64,000 nt of DNA, from contig DATKPE010000018.1 of NCBI GenBank assembly GCA_035524335.1, positions 1 through 64,000 of the forward strand, given 5' to 3'. Shown piece by piece: positions 25,481 through 33,665 of this stretch. The position numbers were made by a program, and so were the translations under genes. Under the pieces are notes generated by a model. That model was not told the origin of the DNA. It saw only the letters and a list, made by a program, of their open reading frames with translations, and searched no databases. Numbering within the stretch: position 1 is the stretch's first letter; each line of letters opens with the position of its first letter. The stretch is from DATKPE01 sp035524335 (GTDB lineage Bacteria > Bacteroidota > Ignavibacteria > UBA10030 > SZUA-254).

Positions 25481-25564
25481 CAGTTCCGGGAATAAGTGTT
25501 ACCATAACTCCGTTGCCTGATCGTTTCATCCCACACATCCGTCACTCGCTCCGGGAAACTCCGT

Positions 25565-27826
25565 ATGAAACCGCTCCTGCCGCTGACCCTGCTCCTCTCC
25601 TTCGCCATGCCTCTGCTTGCCGGACAGGATTCCGCTTCTCCGCTTCTGGGCTTCACGAAAACAGACGCCGACAGGGAGCGGAAGCTGGAAGCCCGGTTCG
25701 ATTCCTCGCTCCGGCGTTCCGATCTGGCCCCCTGGATGAAACGCCTCAGCGCCCACGCCCACAACATCGGATCGCCCTACGACCGGCAGAACGCTGAATT
25801 CATCGCCGCGCAGTTCCGGTCGTTCGGTCTCGAGACCTCGATCGAACAGTTCGACGTCCTTTTCCCGACCCCGAAAATCAGAATCCTGGAGCTGACGGCG
25901 CCGACGGTGTTCCACCCTTTGCTCGCTGAGCCGCCGGTGGACGGCGATTCGACGTCCGGTCAGACCGCGGAGGTGCTCCCGGTGTACAATGCCTATTCCG
26001 CCGACGGCGATGTCACGGGCCAGCTGGTGTACGCCAACTACGGCGTTCCGAAAGACTATGAGGAGCTCGAACGGCACGGGATCGACGTGAAGGGGAAGAT
26101 CGTCATTACGCGGTACGGCGGCTCATGGAGGGGCATCAAACCGAAAGTCGCCGCGGAACACGGCGCCGTCGGCTGTATCATCTACTCCGATCCGAAGGAA
26201 GACGGATATTACAATGGGGAGGTCTATCCGAAAGGTCCCTTCCGGAACGAAAACGGAGCCCAGCGTGGTTCTGTTGCGGACATGCCGCTCTATGCCGGCG
26301 ATCCGCTCACGCCGTTTGTCGGCGCAACGAAGGAAGCGCGGCGGCTCCCGCTCCGGGAGGCCGCGACAATCACCAAAATTCCGGTCCTTCCGATCTCCTA
26401 TGCCGACGCTCTGCCGTTTCTCCGTGCGCTCGGCGGCGAAACGGTCCCCGAATCGTGGCGCGGCGCGCTCCCGGTGACCTACCATTTCGGTCCCGGTCCC
26501 GCTACCGTCCACCTGAAACTCGAATTCAACTGGAACATCGTCCCCGCGTACGATGTGATCGGCATGGTGCGGGGATCCGCCGCCCCGGATGAATGGGTGA
26601 TCAGGGGGAACCATCATGACGGCTGGGTCTTCGGTGCCAGTGACCCGATCAGCGGCCAGATCGCGCTGATGGAAGAAGCCAAAGGGATCGGCTCGCTCCT
26701 GGCCGAAGGATGGCGGCCGCGACGGACCATGGTGTACTGCGCGTGGGACGGCGAGGAACCGGGATTGCTCGGATCGACCGAGTGGGCGGAGGCGCATGCG
26801 GAACTGCTGAAGCGGAACGCCGTTGTCTACATCAATTCGGACGCCAACGGCCGGGGCTTCCTCGGCGTCGGGGGTTCGCACACCCTGGAGAGGTTCGTGA
26901 ACCAGGTCGCGAAAGATGTCACCGATCCGGAACGGGGAGTCTCGATCTACGAGCGCCAGCGGGCGGTACAGCTTGCAAACAGCAGCGGCGAGGAATTCCG
27001 GGAACTGCGCGGCCGGAGCGGAATCCGCCTCTCAGCCCTCGGTTCCGGCTCCGATTTCACACCCTTCATCCAGCATCTCGGCGTCGCGTCGCTCAATCTC
27101 GGTTTCGGCGGTGAAGACGACGGCGGGGACTACCATTCGGTCTACGACTCGTATTCCCTCTACACACGATTTTACGACACCTCGTTCGTCTACGGCATCA
27201 CGCTCGCCCAGACCGCCGGACGGATGATGCTGCGCATGGCGAACGCCGACATCCTTCCCTTCAGCACGTCGAATTTCACCGAGGCGGTCGACCGGTATCT
27301 CCGTGAAGTGACGAAGCTCGCGGACGACCTGCGCGCCGAGGCAGACGAGGCCAACCAGCAGATCGACAACCGCACCGCCTTCCTCTCCAGCGATCCGCGT
27401 CTCCCGTTTATCGTGCCGAAACGGCAGGACCCGGTCCCCTTCATCAACTTCACTCCGCTCCAGAACGCCGTCGCCGCGCTCCGGAAAAGCAGTGACGCCT
27501 TCGAGCAGAGCGCCGGCCTCGTGAGGGACGACGCGATCGCCTCATCGGCCAAAACCGTTGCGGAGATCAACACGCTCTTCACGACACTCGAACGGGGATT
27601 GACGCTCCGCGAGGGCCTGCCCGGCAGGCCATGGTACGTCCACGAGATCTATGCGCCCGGCCGCTATACCGGGTACGGCGTCAAGACCCTCCCCGCGGTC
27701 CGCGAGGCGCTCGAACTGAAAAAATGGAAGGAGGCCGAGGAACAGGTCGACGTCGTCGCCGGCGTGATCACCGGCTTCGGCAGACAGATCGACAAACTCA
27801 CCGCACTGCTCGATAAACTCCGGTAG
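25565..27826 (+). CDS. Secreted M28 peptidase, glutamate carboxypeptidase II/transferrin-receptor-like
   Basis: A 753-residue protein with a signal peptide (LPLTLLLSFAMPLLAGQ). It has a PA-type insert (GKIVITRYGGSWRGIKPKVAAEHGAVGCIIYSDP), the di-zinc M28 domain (VIRGNHHDGWVFGASDPISG, CAWDGEEPGLLGSTEWAE, YINSDANGRG, SDFTPFIQHLGV, YHSVYDSY), and a C-terminal helical dimerisation-like domain. This order matches glutamate carboxypeptidase II. The His, Asp and Glu ligands look intact, so it is probably an active exo- or carboxypeptidase in the periplasm or outside the cell. It has no T9SS domain. An 84-nt gap separates it from the M48 gene. Confidence 0.93.
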   Translation: MKPLLPLTLLLSFAMPLLAGQDSASPLLGFTKTDADRERKLEARFDSSLRRSDLAPWMKRLSAHAHNIGSPYDRQNAEFIAAQFRSFGLETSIEQFDVLFPTPKIRILELTAPTVFHPLLAEPPVDGDSTSGQTAEVLPVYNAYSADGDVTGQLVYANYGVPKDYEELERHGIDVKGKIVITRYGGSWRGIKPKVAAEHGAVGCIIYSDPKEDGYYNGEVYPKGPFRNENGAQRGSVADMPLYAGDPLTPFVGATKEARRLPLREAATITKIPVLPISYADALPFLRALGGETVPESWRGALPVTYHFGPGPATVHLKLEFNWNIVPAYDVIGMVRGSAAPDEWVIRGNHHDGWVFGASDPISGQIALMEEAKGIGSLLAEGWRPRRTMVYCAWDGEEPGLLGSTEWAEAHAELLKRNAVVYINSDANGRGFLGVGGSHTLERFVNQVAKDVTDPERGVSIYERQRAVQLANSSGEEFRELRGRSGIRLSALGSGSDFTPFIQHLGVASLNLGFGGEDDGGDYHSVYDSYSLYTRFYDTSFVYGITLAQTAGRMMLRMANADILPFSTSNFTEAVDRYLREVTKLADDLRAEADEANQQIDNRTAFLSSDPRLPFIVPKRQDPVPFINFTPLQNAVAALRKSSDAFEQSAGLVRDDAIASSAKTVAEINTLFTTLERGLTLREGLPGRPWYVHEIYAPGRYTGYGVKTLPAVREALELKKWKEAEEQVDVVAGVITGFGRQIDKLTALLDKLR

Positions 27827-27845
27827 ATCCGAAGGTTCCGGGCGG

Positions 27846-29852
27846 CTAGTGTTCCGGTACGATGCGGAGAAGAACCACGCCGTGCCGGCGGACATCCACT
27901 CCGAGGGAATCCCGGAACGATCCGAGATCGCGCTGACGCCAGAGGTCCCGGGCGCTGAATTTTCCCGTGACACCGATCTCCGCGGACGTCACGGCGGCAT
28001 GCGCGACAGTTTTACCGTCCCACTCGAAATAGTCCGCGGGCGAGGTCCTGTTTTCCCGCCCGACGTTGAAGATCCCGCACGCCTTCGATCCATCCTCCAG
28101 GTTCTTCACCCAGATCTGCATTCCGTCCCGGTCGGCCGCCCGATGCGCCTGTTCCCCGAGAGGATCCTGATCCACCGCCAGCACCTCGTCATTGGAAAGC
28201 AGATTCAGGGTGAACGGATCGAGCGCCGTCAGGTCGCATCCGATGAGCAAGGGCGCTGAAAGCAGAGACCAGAGGCTGATATGCGTGTACTGCTCATCGG
28301 CGGTGAGGTGCGATGGATGCAACTGCGGGCCCCAGCCGACATTGCCGACCACGAGCATATCCGGATCGTTCCAGTGCCCCGGTCCCGCATACCGTTCATG
28401 CCCCGCCTGAGAGAATCCGATTCCGGCCATACTGGACCAGCTGTCGGTGATATCGCCCGTCGTCCGCCAGCAGTTGCCGCCGACTTCCTCACCCCATTCC
28501 CAGACATTTCCCATTCCGTACTGGCAGAGGCTGAAGACGATATCCCTCGGGACGCTTTTCAGGGCCGCGTCCATCACACGATACGGTTTCTGGAGTTCCG
28601 GCAGGCTCTTGTCTTTTGCGATCGAGCCGTAGGAACACCAGTCGTACTTCAGATAGTCGATTCCCCATTCGGCAAAACGCCGGGCATCCTGTTCCTCGTG
28701 TCCGTACGACGCCGTAAACCCGGCGCAGGTGGTCGGGCCGGGAGAGGAATAGATCCCGAGCTTCAGACCATACCGATGAATGTACGCGCTCAGCGACGCC
28801 ATATCCGGGAACTTTCGGTTCGACCTGATTTTGCCGTCGGGATCGCGGACCGTCCCGCCGGTGAGTGAATCGGCGGAATTGGGGCGGACCATCCAGCAGT
28901 CGTCGATGTTGATATAGGTCCATCCGTGTTCCTGCAGGCCGCTCGACACCATCGCATCGGCGGAGGCCTTCACTTTTGCGGCGTCGACCGCCTCGGCCCA
29001 GCAGTTCCAGCTGTTCCATCCCATCGGCGGCGTCAGGGCGATCCGATCCCCGGTGATAATCCGGATCGGCGCCTTCGCGCTCCCGCGGCCGTTCGTCGCC
29101 GTCACGGTGACGGTGTACGTTCCGGGCGCGGCTATCGCTCCCTCGAGAATACCGCTTTCTTCGGCAAGATGAACGCCCGGCGGAAGTCCCTCTGCGTGGA
29201 ACGCCATGGGCCTGTCACCCGTTGCGGCGATCGCCGCGAGCAGAGGTTTTCCGGGTTTCACGCCGATCACTTTCGCCCCGTTGATCCTCGGCTCCCTGGC
29301 CGGCGCGGGGGTGAGGATATACCGTGCGGTATCCGGCGGGGGAACCAGCGCGCTCATATCGACCTGTCCCGTGAGCACGACCTCGGCCTCCGCCCAGTCG
29401 GCATGATCGTAATCGATCCCGTCCCCGCCGTCGGTCACAAGGAGCCCGAGAAGCCCCACCCCGCGCAGATCGACGTCCGCATGCCGGGCCGGATTTCCCG
29501 CCTTCATGATTCCGCTCCGCCACAGCTCTTTTCCGTCACCGAGGACGATGAACTCGACGCTTCCCGGCTGGCGCCCGATCTCGTCATCAACCCCAACGTC
29601 CGCCCTGAATGCGGATGCTTTTCCGGAACACCGGAGGAGAAATGTGCTGACGGCGTGCGTTCCCACACCGCTGTCATATTTCTTTCCGGCGATGGTCAGG
29701 GGATGGTCATCGACGGAACGGTTGGCGGAGGGTGTCCCCCACCCCGCTTCCATCGAGGAGAGATTCAGATCGGAGAGACGAACCGTCTGGGCCGAAACGG
29801 ATTGAATGATCACAAAAATAATTACCAGAGACAGGAGATATAAATATTTCAT
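27846..29852 (-). CDS. Secreted GH27 alpha-galactosidase with N-terminal NPCBM domain
   Basis: A 668-residue protein with a signal peptide (LYLLSLVIIFVIIQSVSAQ). An NPCBM-type carbohydrate module follows (about residues 22-160: DSGVGTHAVSTFLLRC, VFLVLGDG-like core), then an Ig-like linker. The GH27 domain begins LTPPMGWNSWNCWAEAV. The nucleophile is D404 in YLKYDWC. D467 in WRTTGDITDSW aligns with the acid/base D231 of human alpha-galactosidase A. It removes terminal alpha-galactose. An AAGGAGG site lies just upstream of the ATG. Its stop is 19 nt from that of the convergent M28 gene. No T9SS domain is present, so it is probably periplasmic. Confidence 0.95.
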   Translation of the reverse strand: MKYLYLLSLVIIFVIIQSVSAQTVRLSDLNLSSMEAGWGTPSANRSVDDHPLTIAGKKYDSGVGTHAVSTFLLRCSGKASAFRADVGVDDEIGRQPGSVEFIVLGDGKELWRSGIMKAGNPARHADVDLRGVGLLGLLVTDGGDGIDYDHADWAEAEVVLTGQVDMSALVPPPDTARYILTPAPAREPRINGAKVIGVKPGKPLLAAIAATGDRPMAFHAEGLPPGVHLAEESGILEGAIAAPGTYTVTVTATNGRGSAKAPIRIITGDRIALTPPMGWNSWNCWAEAVDAAKVKASADAMVSSGLQEHGWTYINIDDCWMVRPNSADSLTGGTVRDPDGKIRSNRKFPDMASLSAYIHRYGLKLGIYSSPGPTTCAGFTASYGHEEQDARRFAEWGIDYLKYDWCSYGSIAKDKSLPELQKPYRVMDAALKSVPRDIVFSLCQYGMGNVWEWGEEVGGNCWRTTGDITDSWSSMAGIGFSQAGHERYAGPGHWNDPDMLVVGNVGWGPQLHPSHLTADEQYTHISLWSLLSAPLLIGCDLTALDPFTLNLLSNDEVLAVDQDPLGEQAHRAADRDGMQIWVKNLEDGSKACGIFNVGRENRTSPADYFEWDGKTVAHAAVTSAEIGVTGKFSARDLWRQRDLGSFRDSLGVDVRRHGVVLLRIVPEH

Positions 29853-30031
29853 GGGATCCTCCTTGGGAGATGAACGTCATCCGCCGGGAGAGCCGGCATA
29901 TAAAGGGGTAGAGACGTTACAAATGTGGCACACGGGAAGTGATGAATGGACGATTTGAAGACCGGCAATAATGCCGTCGGACTGCAGATCGGGGTATGTG
30001 GAGAAATGAACGGCCGGAGACGGACGGCGGT

Positions 30032-30682
30032 TCAGGGGACGATCCTGTCGGTCCACATGGCCGGAACCGGCGGCTGGTGCATGTCGGTGATTTTAGACCA
30101 CCGTAGACTGCTGCTCGGGGAGGTGAAAACACCGCGCTGTGTCCCCGCATAGATCGTCGCCCCCACAACGGCAAGGGAATAGACGTTGGCATCCTTCGGC
30201 AGACCTTCGTGCACATCCAGCCAGTTTGCGCCGGCGTTCTCCGACATGAAGACGCCGCCGTTGGTGGTTCCGGCGAACACGCGCGTCCCGTCGATTGCGA
30301 TCGAGAGAATGTATTTGGTCGAAACGCCCGTATTGGCGGGACCCCACTGATTACCGTCGTCGGTCGACCGCAGAATCCCGACCCCCTCGGTGGCCGCAAA
30401 GACCGTTCTCTCGGAAAGATTGATCGAATGAACGGCCTGATCGACGAGATCCTGTGCGAGCGCGATCCAGGTCTTTCCCGCGTCCGTCGACCGGAAAATT
30501 CCGTCGCTCGTTCCGACGTAGATGATATCGGGGGAGTTGATGGCGTAGCAGAGGATTTGACCGGTTACGTTCCGGTCGGTTTGAATGGCCTGAGCCGGCT
30601 GTGCCGGCGCCGGAGTCTGGGCCGCACACCGCGTGAGGAAAACAAGAACGAGAAACAGCCACCCGGGTACCACTGATCTCAT
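30032..30682 (-). CDS. Short secreted BNR/sortilin-repeat protein
   Basis: A 216-residue protein with an N-terminal signal sequence (VVPGWLFLVLVFLTRCAAQ; a Cys is present but the Arg before it makes a poor lipobox). About four BNR-type units follow, such as DIIYVGTSDGIFRSTDAGKTW and TVFAATEGVGILRSTDDGNQW. The number is too low for a full beta-propeller, and there is no T9SS domain, unlike the large BNR proteins further along. It may be a remnant or may assemble with a partner. The start has an AAGGAG site, and a strong promoter lies about 83 nt upstream. Confidence 0.75.
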   Translation of the reverse strand: MRSVVPGWLFLVLVFLTRCAAQTPAPAQPAQAIQTDRNVTGQILCYAINSPDIIYVGTSDGIFRSTDAGKTWIALAQDLVDQAVHSINLSERTVFAATEGVGILRSTDDGNQWGPANTGVSTKYILSIAIDGTRVFAGTTNGGVFMSENAGANWLDVHEGLPKDANVYSLAVVGATIYAGTQRGVFTSPSSSLRWSKITDMHQPPVPAMWTDRIVP

Positions 30683-30764
30683 CGATTTGCTCCTTCGTCT
30701 AGTCCTGCCGGTGAACCACGATTCCTAGTAGGCCGACAGCATCACAGCGACCGGTCGATGCTGA

Positions 30765-30793
30765 AAGGTACAACTTCAAACCTGGATTGTCAA
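30765..30793 (-). promoter_or_regulatory. Promoter of the short BNR protein gene
   Basis: On the minus strand TTGACA (30793-30788), a 17-nt spacer and TACCTT (30770-30765) continue as TCAG. The ten bases of this -10 region recur exactly at 58801-58810. Confidence 0.75.
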
Positions 30794-30938
30794 CAGATTT
30801 TTTGGATTTGAGAAGGGCCGGCGAGGATCACCGGAGGGGAAAGATAATATGCCGCAATCTGCACGAATCCTGGCAGGAGATTCAAAAATTTTTGCGGACG
30901 GAAGAGAACCCGGCGAAAGAACGGGAGATTTTTCTGTT

Positions 30939-31580
30939 TCAGGGGAGAAGATCGAAGTAGAGATTACATCCTATGCCGACGCCGTAGTCATTATCCATGA
31001 AGGTTGCCCTGTTTCCCTTGTTTTCGCCGTCAACGATCACATCGATATAATGCCTGTGGCGGTACAGAACTTCACCGTGGAGTGAGAAGGAATCATGGAG
31101 AAAATATTCCCCGCCGAACGATAACTGCCCGGCGCGGCCGTTGTATCCCGATGAACCCCCTGCGGCGTTTCCGTACGCGGCCAGAATCGTCGACAGCTGA
31201 AAACCCCCCTCGGTAAAGAACTGAAATCTGCGGTCGACCGGGAATCTCCACGCCACGTTCACCGATGCACCGCCGAGGCTGAATTTCCCGCTGTACGGAA
31301 AAGTCCGGAAAGGGCTTGTCCCTTCCGCCCCCGTATAAATCCTTATGCCGAGAAAGAGACGCCGGGTGATGTTGTACCCGAATCCGAGCCAGAAATCATA
31401 ATCGCCGGATGCGTATTCTCCCGCAGAGGAAACGTAGGAAGTGCGTCCGAGGGATGTGGAAAAACCCCTGAGGGCGATTTGATCACCGCCCGGCAGCGGT
31501 GCCGTCGAAAGGCTGTCCGGTTCCGCCGCGGCGAGGGATAAAAAGAACACCGTACAGGCGATGAGAGCGGCCGTTTTCAC
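30939..31580 (-). CDS. Outer-membrane beta-barrel-like protein
   Basis: A 213-residue protein with a signal peptide (ALIACTVFFLSLAAAEP), then alternating amphipathic strands (YDFWLGFGYNITRRLFLGIRIY, SFSLHGEVLYRHRHYIDV) and a C-terminal strand VGIGCNLYFDLLP. I do not recognise the family, but the pattern fits a small eight-stranded outer-membrane barrel. It starts at a GTG (31580) that shares a GTGA overlap with the upstream DUF2279-like gene, which supports this start and co-transcription. It is the last gene of a four-gene operon. Confidence 0.7.
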   Translation of the reverse strand: MKTAALIACTVFFLSLAAAEPDSLSTAPLPGGDQIALRGFSTSLGRTSYVSSAGEYASGDYDFWLGFGYNITRRLFLGIRIYTGAEGTSPFRTFPYSGKFSLGGASVNVAWRFPVDRRFQFFTEGGFQLSTILAAYGNAAGGSSGYNGRAGQLSFGGEYFLHDSFSLHGEVLYRHRHYIDVIVDGENKGNRATFMDNDYGVGIGCNLYFDLLP

Positions 31581-32443
31581 AGGGAGAGCTTTGCGTGGTA
31601 GGTGTAATAGACGCCGACGTGCAGTCGGCCGTCTTCAATTCCAATGCCCGGCGCGGGCAGATGAAAAAAATCGAGCGCGCCGAAGAGAGCCCTGAGGAAA
31701 CCGCTCTCGGTGGGGATTTTCGAAAAATTGTAGTCTGCGGTCAGATAGTAAAGTCTGTCTCCTCCGCCGTTTTCGTTGAGATGATGGACGGCCAGACCGA
31801 GAGAGATTCCGATCCAGGGCGGAAGATCCTCCGCCAGACCGCGGGGAAGGAGAAAATGGGGGTCGCAGGTGATCCAGAAGATCGTTCCCTCATAATCGTC
31901 GATGAAGGTCCGGAACTGGTTTGTCTGAAGGGCGTTCAGATAGTTGGAGCTCGGCCAGTAGCTGTACTTCATCGAAAAATGACTGAGGAGCGGAATGGAT
32001 TCCTGGGCAAGCGGCAGGGACGCGCCGATGATATTCGAAAATGCGTCGCCGGGGCTGAAGCCGTAGGTTTTATGATAACCGTCTTCGACCTCGACGTACA
32101 TCTGGTAGGAGAGGCCGATGAGCGATCCGTAGAAAAGGCTCGCGGATCTGCTGAAGCCGGTCCAGCTGAGGACCGATCTCGCCAGTTTCGACTCGGTGTA
32201 GGCGCCGAAGGTGTGGCCGAATTTATCGATGTTCAGCGCATACTGCCAGTCGTTCTCGAAACGGAAGGGCTGCCATTCCCCCTGCCACCAGGCGTCGCGC
32301 TGATAGATGTGGACGGCGACGACGGCGGAGAGGACCGTGGCGCCGACGACGGCGGCGCGGCCGGGATCGAGCTGTGTTGAATCCTGTCCCCGTCCGGCAT
32401 GGGGAACGGCCAGAAGAAGACATAGCATCGCCGTGCGAAACAT
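31577..32443 (-). CDS. DUF2279-like secreted/outer-membrane protein
   Basis: A 288-residue protein with signal peptide MFRTAMLCLLLAVPHAGRGQ. FENDWQYALNIDKFGHTFGAYTESKLARSVL and VEVEDGYHKTYGFSPGDAFSNIIGA match the pattern of DUF2279 (YfiM-like) proteins, whose function is unknown. The C-terminal half has beta-strand-like segments. I take the ATG at 32443, which places the signal peptide at the N-terminus and leaves 4 nt after the previous stop. An ATG at 32464 would overlap that gene by 17 nt. Confidence 0.8.
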   Translation of the reverse strand: MFRTAMLCLLLAVPHAGRGQDSTQLDPGRAAVVGATVLSAVVAVHIYQRDAWWQGEWQPFRFENDWQYALNIDKFGHTFGAYTESKLARSVLSWTGFSRSASLFYGSLIGLSYQMYVEVEDGYHKTYGFSPGDAFSNIIGASLPLAQESIPLLSHFSMKYSYWPSSNYLNALQTNQFRTFIDDYEGTIFWITCDPHFLLPRGLAEDLPPWIGISLGLAVHHLNENGGGDRLYYLTADYNFSKIPTESGFLRALFGALDFFHLPAPGIGIEDGRLHVGVYYTYHAKLSL

Positions 32444-32447
32444 CGGG

Positions 32448-33149
32448 TTATTCCCAGCCTTCATTCGCCAGCGCGAGGTGAAGTCCGTCGGGATGGTGCC
32501 GGTTGTGGTATTCGATTCTGCTCGAATCCTCGTGGGCCTTGCTGTAGGGCCAGCCTTTCGCCATCAGGTTCCGCTCATGGAGTTCATGGAGAAGAACGTA
32601 GGGGCGCTCGATCTCTTCGAGGTCGTTATCGATCCAGACCTCGTCGTGCGGAACGAATTCGTAGACGTAATCGTGGCCGCCCTCGGTGAAGTCGTCATCG
32701 AACACGCTCCGGACGAGCCTGCCGTCGACGATCCAGACGGCAACGCCCGACTCGAGTTTCTTCCAGAGGCGGACGTGCACCTTCGAGGGGTCGGGGAGAT
32801 TACCGCCTCTCGTCAGTTTCCGCACATCGCCGGCCTTCCGCCGTTCGGCCATTTCAACCTTGTCGGCGCGGGCGAGGGCGTCGTCATACGGGACACCGCT
32901 CTTCATCAGGCGGTGTTCCACAAGCAGATGATCAATGAAAAACTTCTGTTCGTCCTCGCTGGCCTCGCGGTCGAGCCAGAATTCATTCTTCGGAATACAG
33001 TCGAACACGAGATACTGCGCGTAATTGGTGAATTCCTCGTCGAGGTGCGTGCGGACATAGGTGCCGTCGACGACCCAGATCGAGATTTCACCCCGTTCCC
33101 CCGCTTTGCGGATGTACGGCGGCTGGTTATGCTTATCCATGACGTTCAT
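32448..33149 (-). CDS. Hypothetical cytoplasmic protein with an internal tandem duplication
   Basis: A 233-residue protein made of two copies of one ~80-residue unit (about 22-104 and 137-215). Both contain a VW(I/V)VDG strand, an (F/E)(D/F)xxPxxExWxD strand, a helix with HxxxE (H74 and E78; H188 and E192), and LMxxGxPYxxA followed by a charged helix. The HxxxE pair could bind a metal, but no complete protease motif is present. I do not know a function. It has no signal peptide. An ATG at 33140 is an alternative start. It lies 22 nt after the VOC gene and 4 nt before the DUF2279-like gene in one operon. Confidence 0.75.
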   Translation of the reverse strand: MNVMDKHNQPPYIRKAGERGEISIWVVDGTYVRTHLDEEFTNYAQYLVFDCIPKNEFWLDREASEDEQKFFIDHLLVEHRLMKSGVPYDDALARADKVEMAERRKAGDVRKLTRGGNLPDPSKVHVRLWKKLESGVAVWIVDGRLVRSVFDDDFTEGGHDYVYEFVPHDEVWIDNDLEEIERPYVLLHELHERNLMAKGWPYSKAHEDSSRIEYHNRHHPDGLHLALANEGWE

Positions 33150-33171
33150 TGCGCTGATGTGGTCGGATCGG

Positions 33172-33546
33172 TTATTCGTCCTCGGCGAAGGTAAGCAGGA
33201 AGCCGTCGGGGTCGGAGACCGTGAATTCGGTGGCGCCGTAGAAGGTTTTCTCCAGGCCTTTCACCACCGGCACGTCATGCTCGATGCGCCGGAAGAACTC
33301 CCGGATGTTCTTCATTTTGATATACATGAGAAGTGCCCCGCCGCGCCCGCGCAGACTCTCGGGAAGATCGGGGCCGATGCTGGCGGAAGTCTGGAGCATG
33401 ACGAGAACGGCGCCGCACGAGAGCATCACCCAGTCGAACGGAGGGGATTCGGGGACGGTCATCACGACGGTGAATCCCAGCTTCTGATAGAACGCCGTGG
33501 AGGCGGAGATATCGGCGACAAAAAAATTCGGTGTTATCGAATCCAT
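33172..33546 (-). CDS. VOC superfamily (glyoxalase/bleomycin-resistance-like) protein
   Basis: A 124-residue single VOC module. It opens TPNFFVADISASTAFYQKLGFTVVM and ends FTVSDPDGFLLTFAEDE, with a betaalphabetabetabeta pattern twice over. Members include metal-dependent lyases, dioxygenases and drug-binding proteins; the residues here do not single out one reaction. It is the first gene of a four-gene operon with a good promoter at 33604-33632. Confidence 0.85.
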   Translation of the reverse strand: MDSITPNFFVADISASTAFYQKLGFTVVMTVPESPPFDWVMLSCGAVLVMLQTSASIGPDLPESLRGRGGALLMYIKMKNIREFFRRIEHDVPVVKGLEKTFYGATEFTVSDPDGFLLTFAEDE

Positions 33547-33603
33547 GATTTCTGTCCGGAATATGAGAATGCAGGCTCGGGGAGAACGGCCCGTTCAGCG
33601 GGA

Positions 33604-33632
33604 AATGTAGGATTCTCCCGCAGAAGAATCAA
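33604..33632 (-). promoter_or_regulatory. Promoter of the VOC-led operon
   Basis: On the minus strand TTGATT (33632-33627), a 17-nt spacer and TACATT (33609-33604) continue as TCCC. This is the same TAnnTTTC form as other promoters here. It gives a leader of about 50 nt. Confidence 0.65.
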
Positions 33633-33651
33633 GCCGCGGCAGGGAGAATCC
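33610..33651. repeat. 10-bp inverted repeat overlapping the VOC operon promoter
   Basis: GGATTCTCCC (33610-33619) and GGGAGAATCC (33642-33651) are perfect complements around a 22-nt loop. The repeat lies 14 nt past the ppx stop and spans the -35 and spacer of the VOC promoter. It has no T-tract. It may be an operator or a weak Rho-assisted end for ppx transcripts. Confidence 0.6.
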
Positions 33652-33665
33652 GGCGGGAAGGCGGA

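Noticed and set aside
30849..31085. A 78-codon plus-strand frame
   Set aside because: It overlaps the 3' end of the beta-barrel gene in antisense, has no ribosome binding site and no family similarity.
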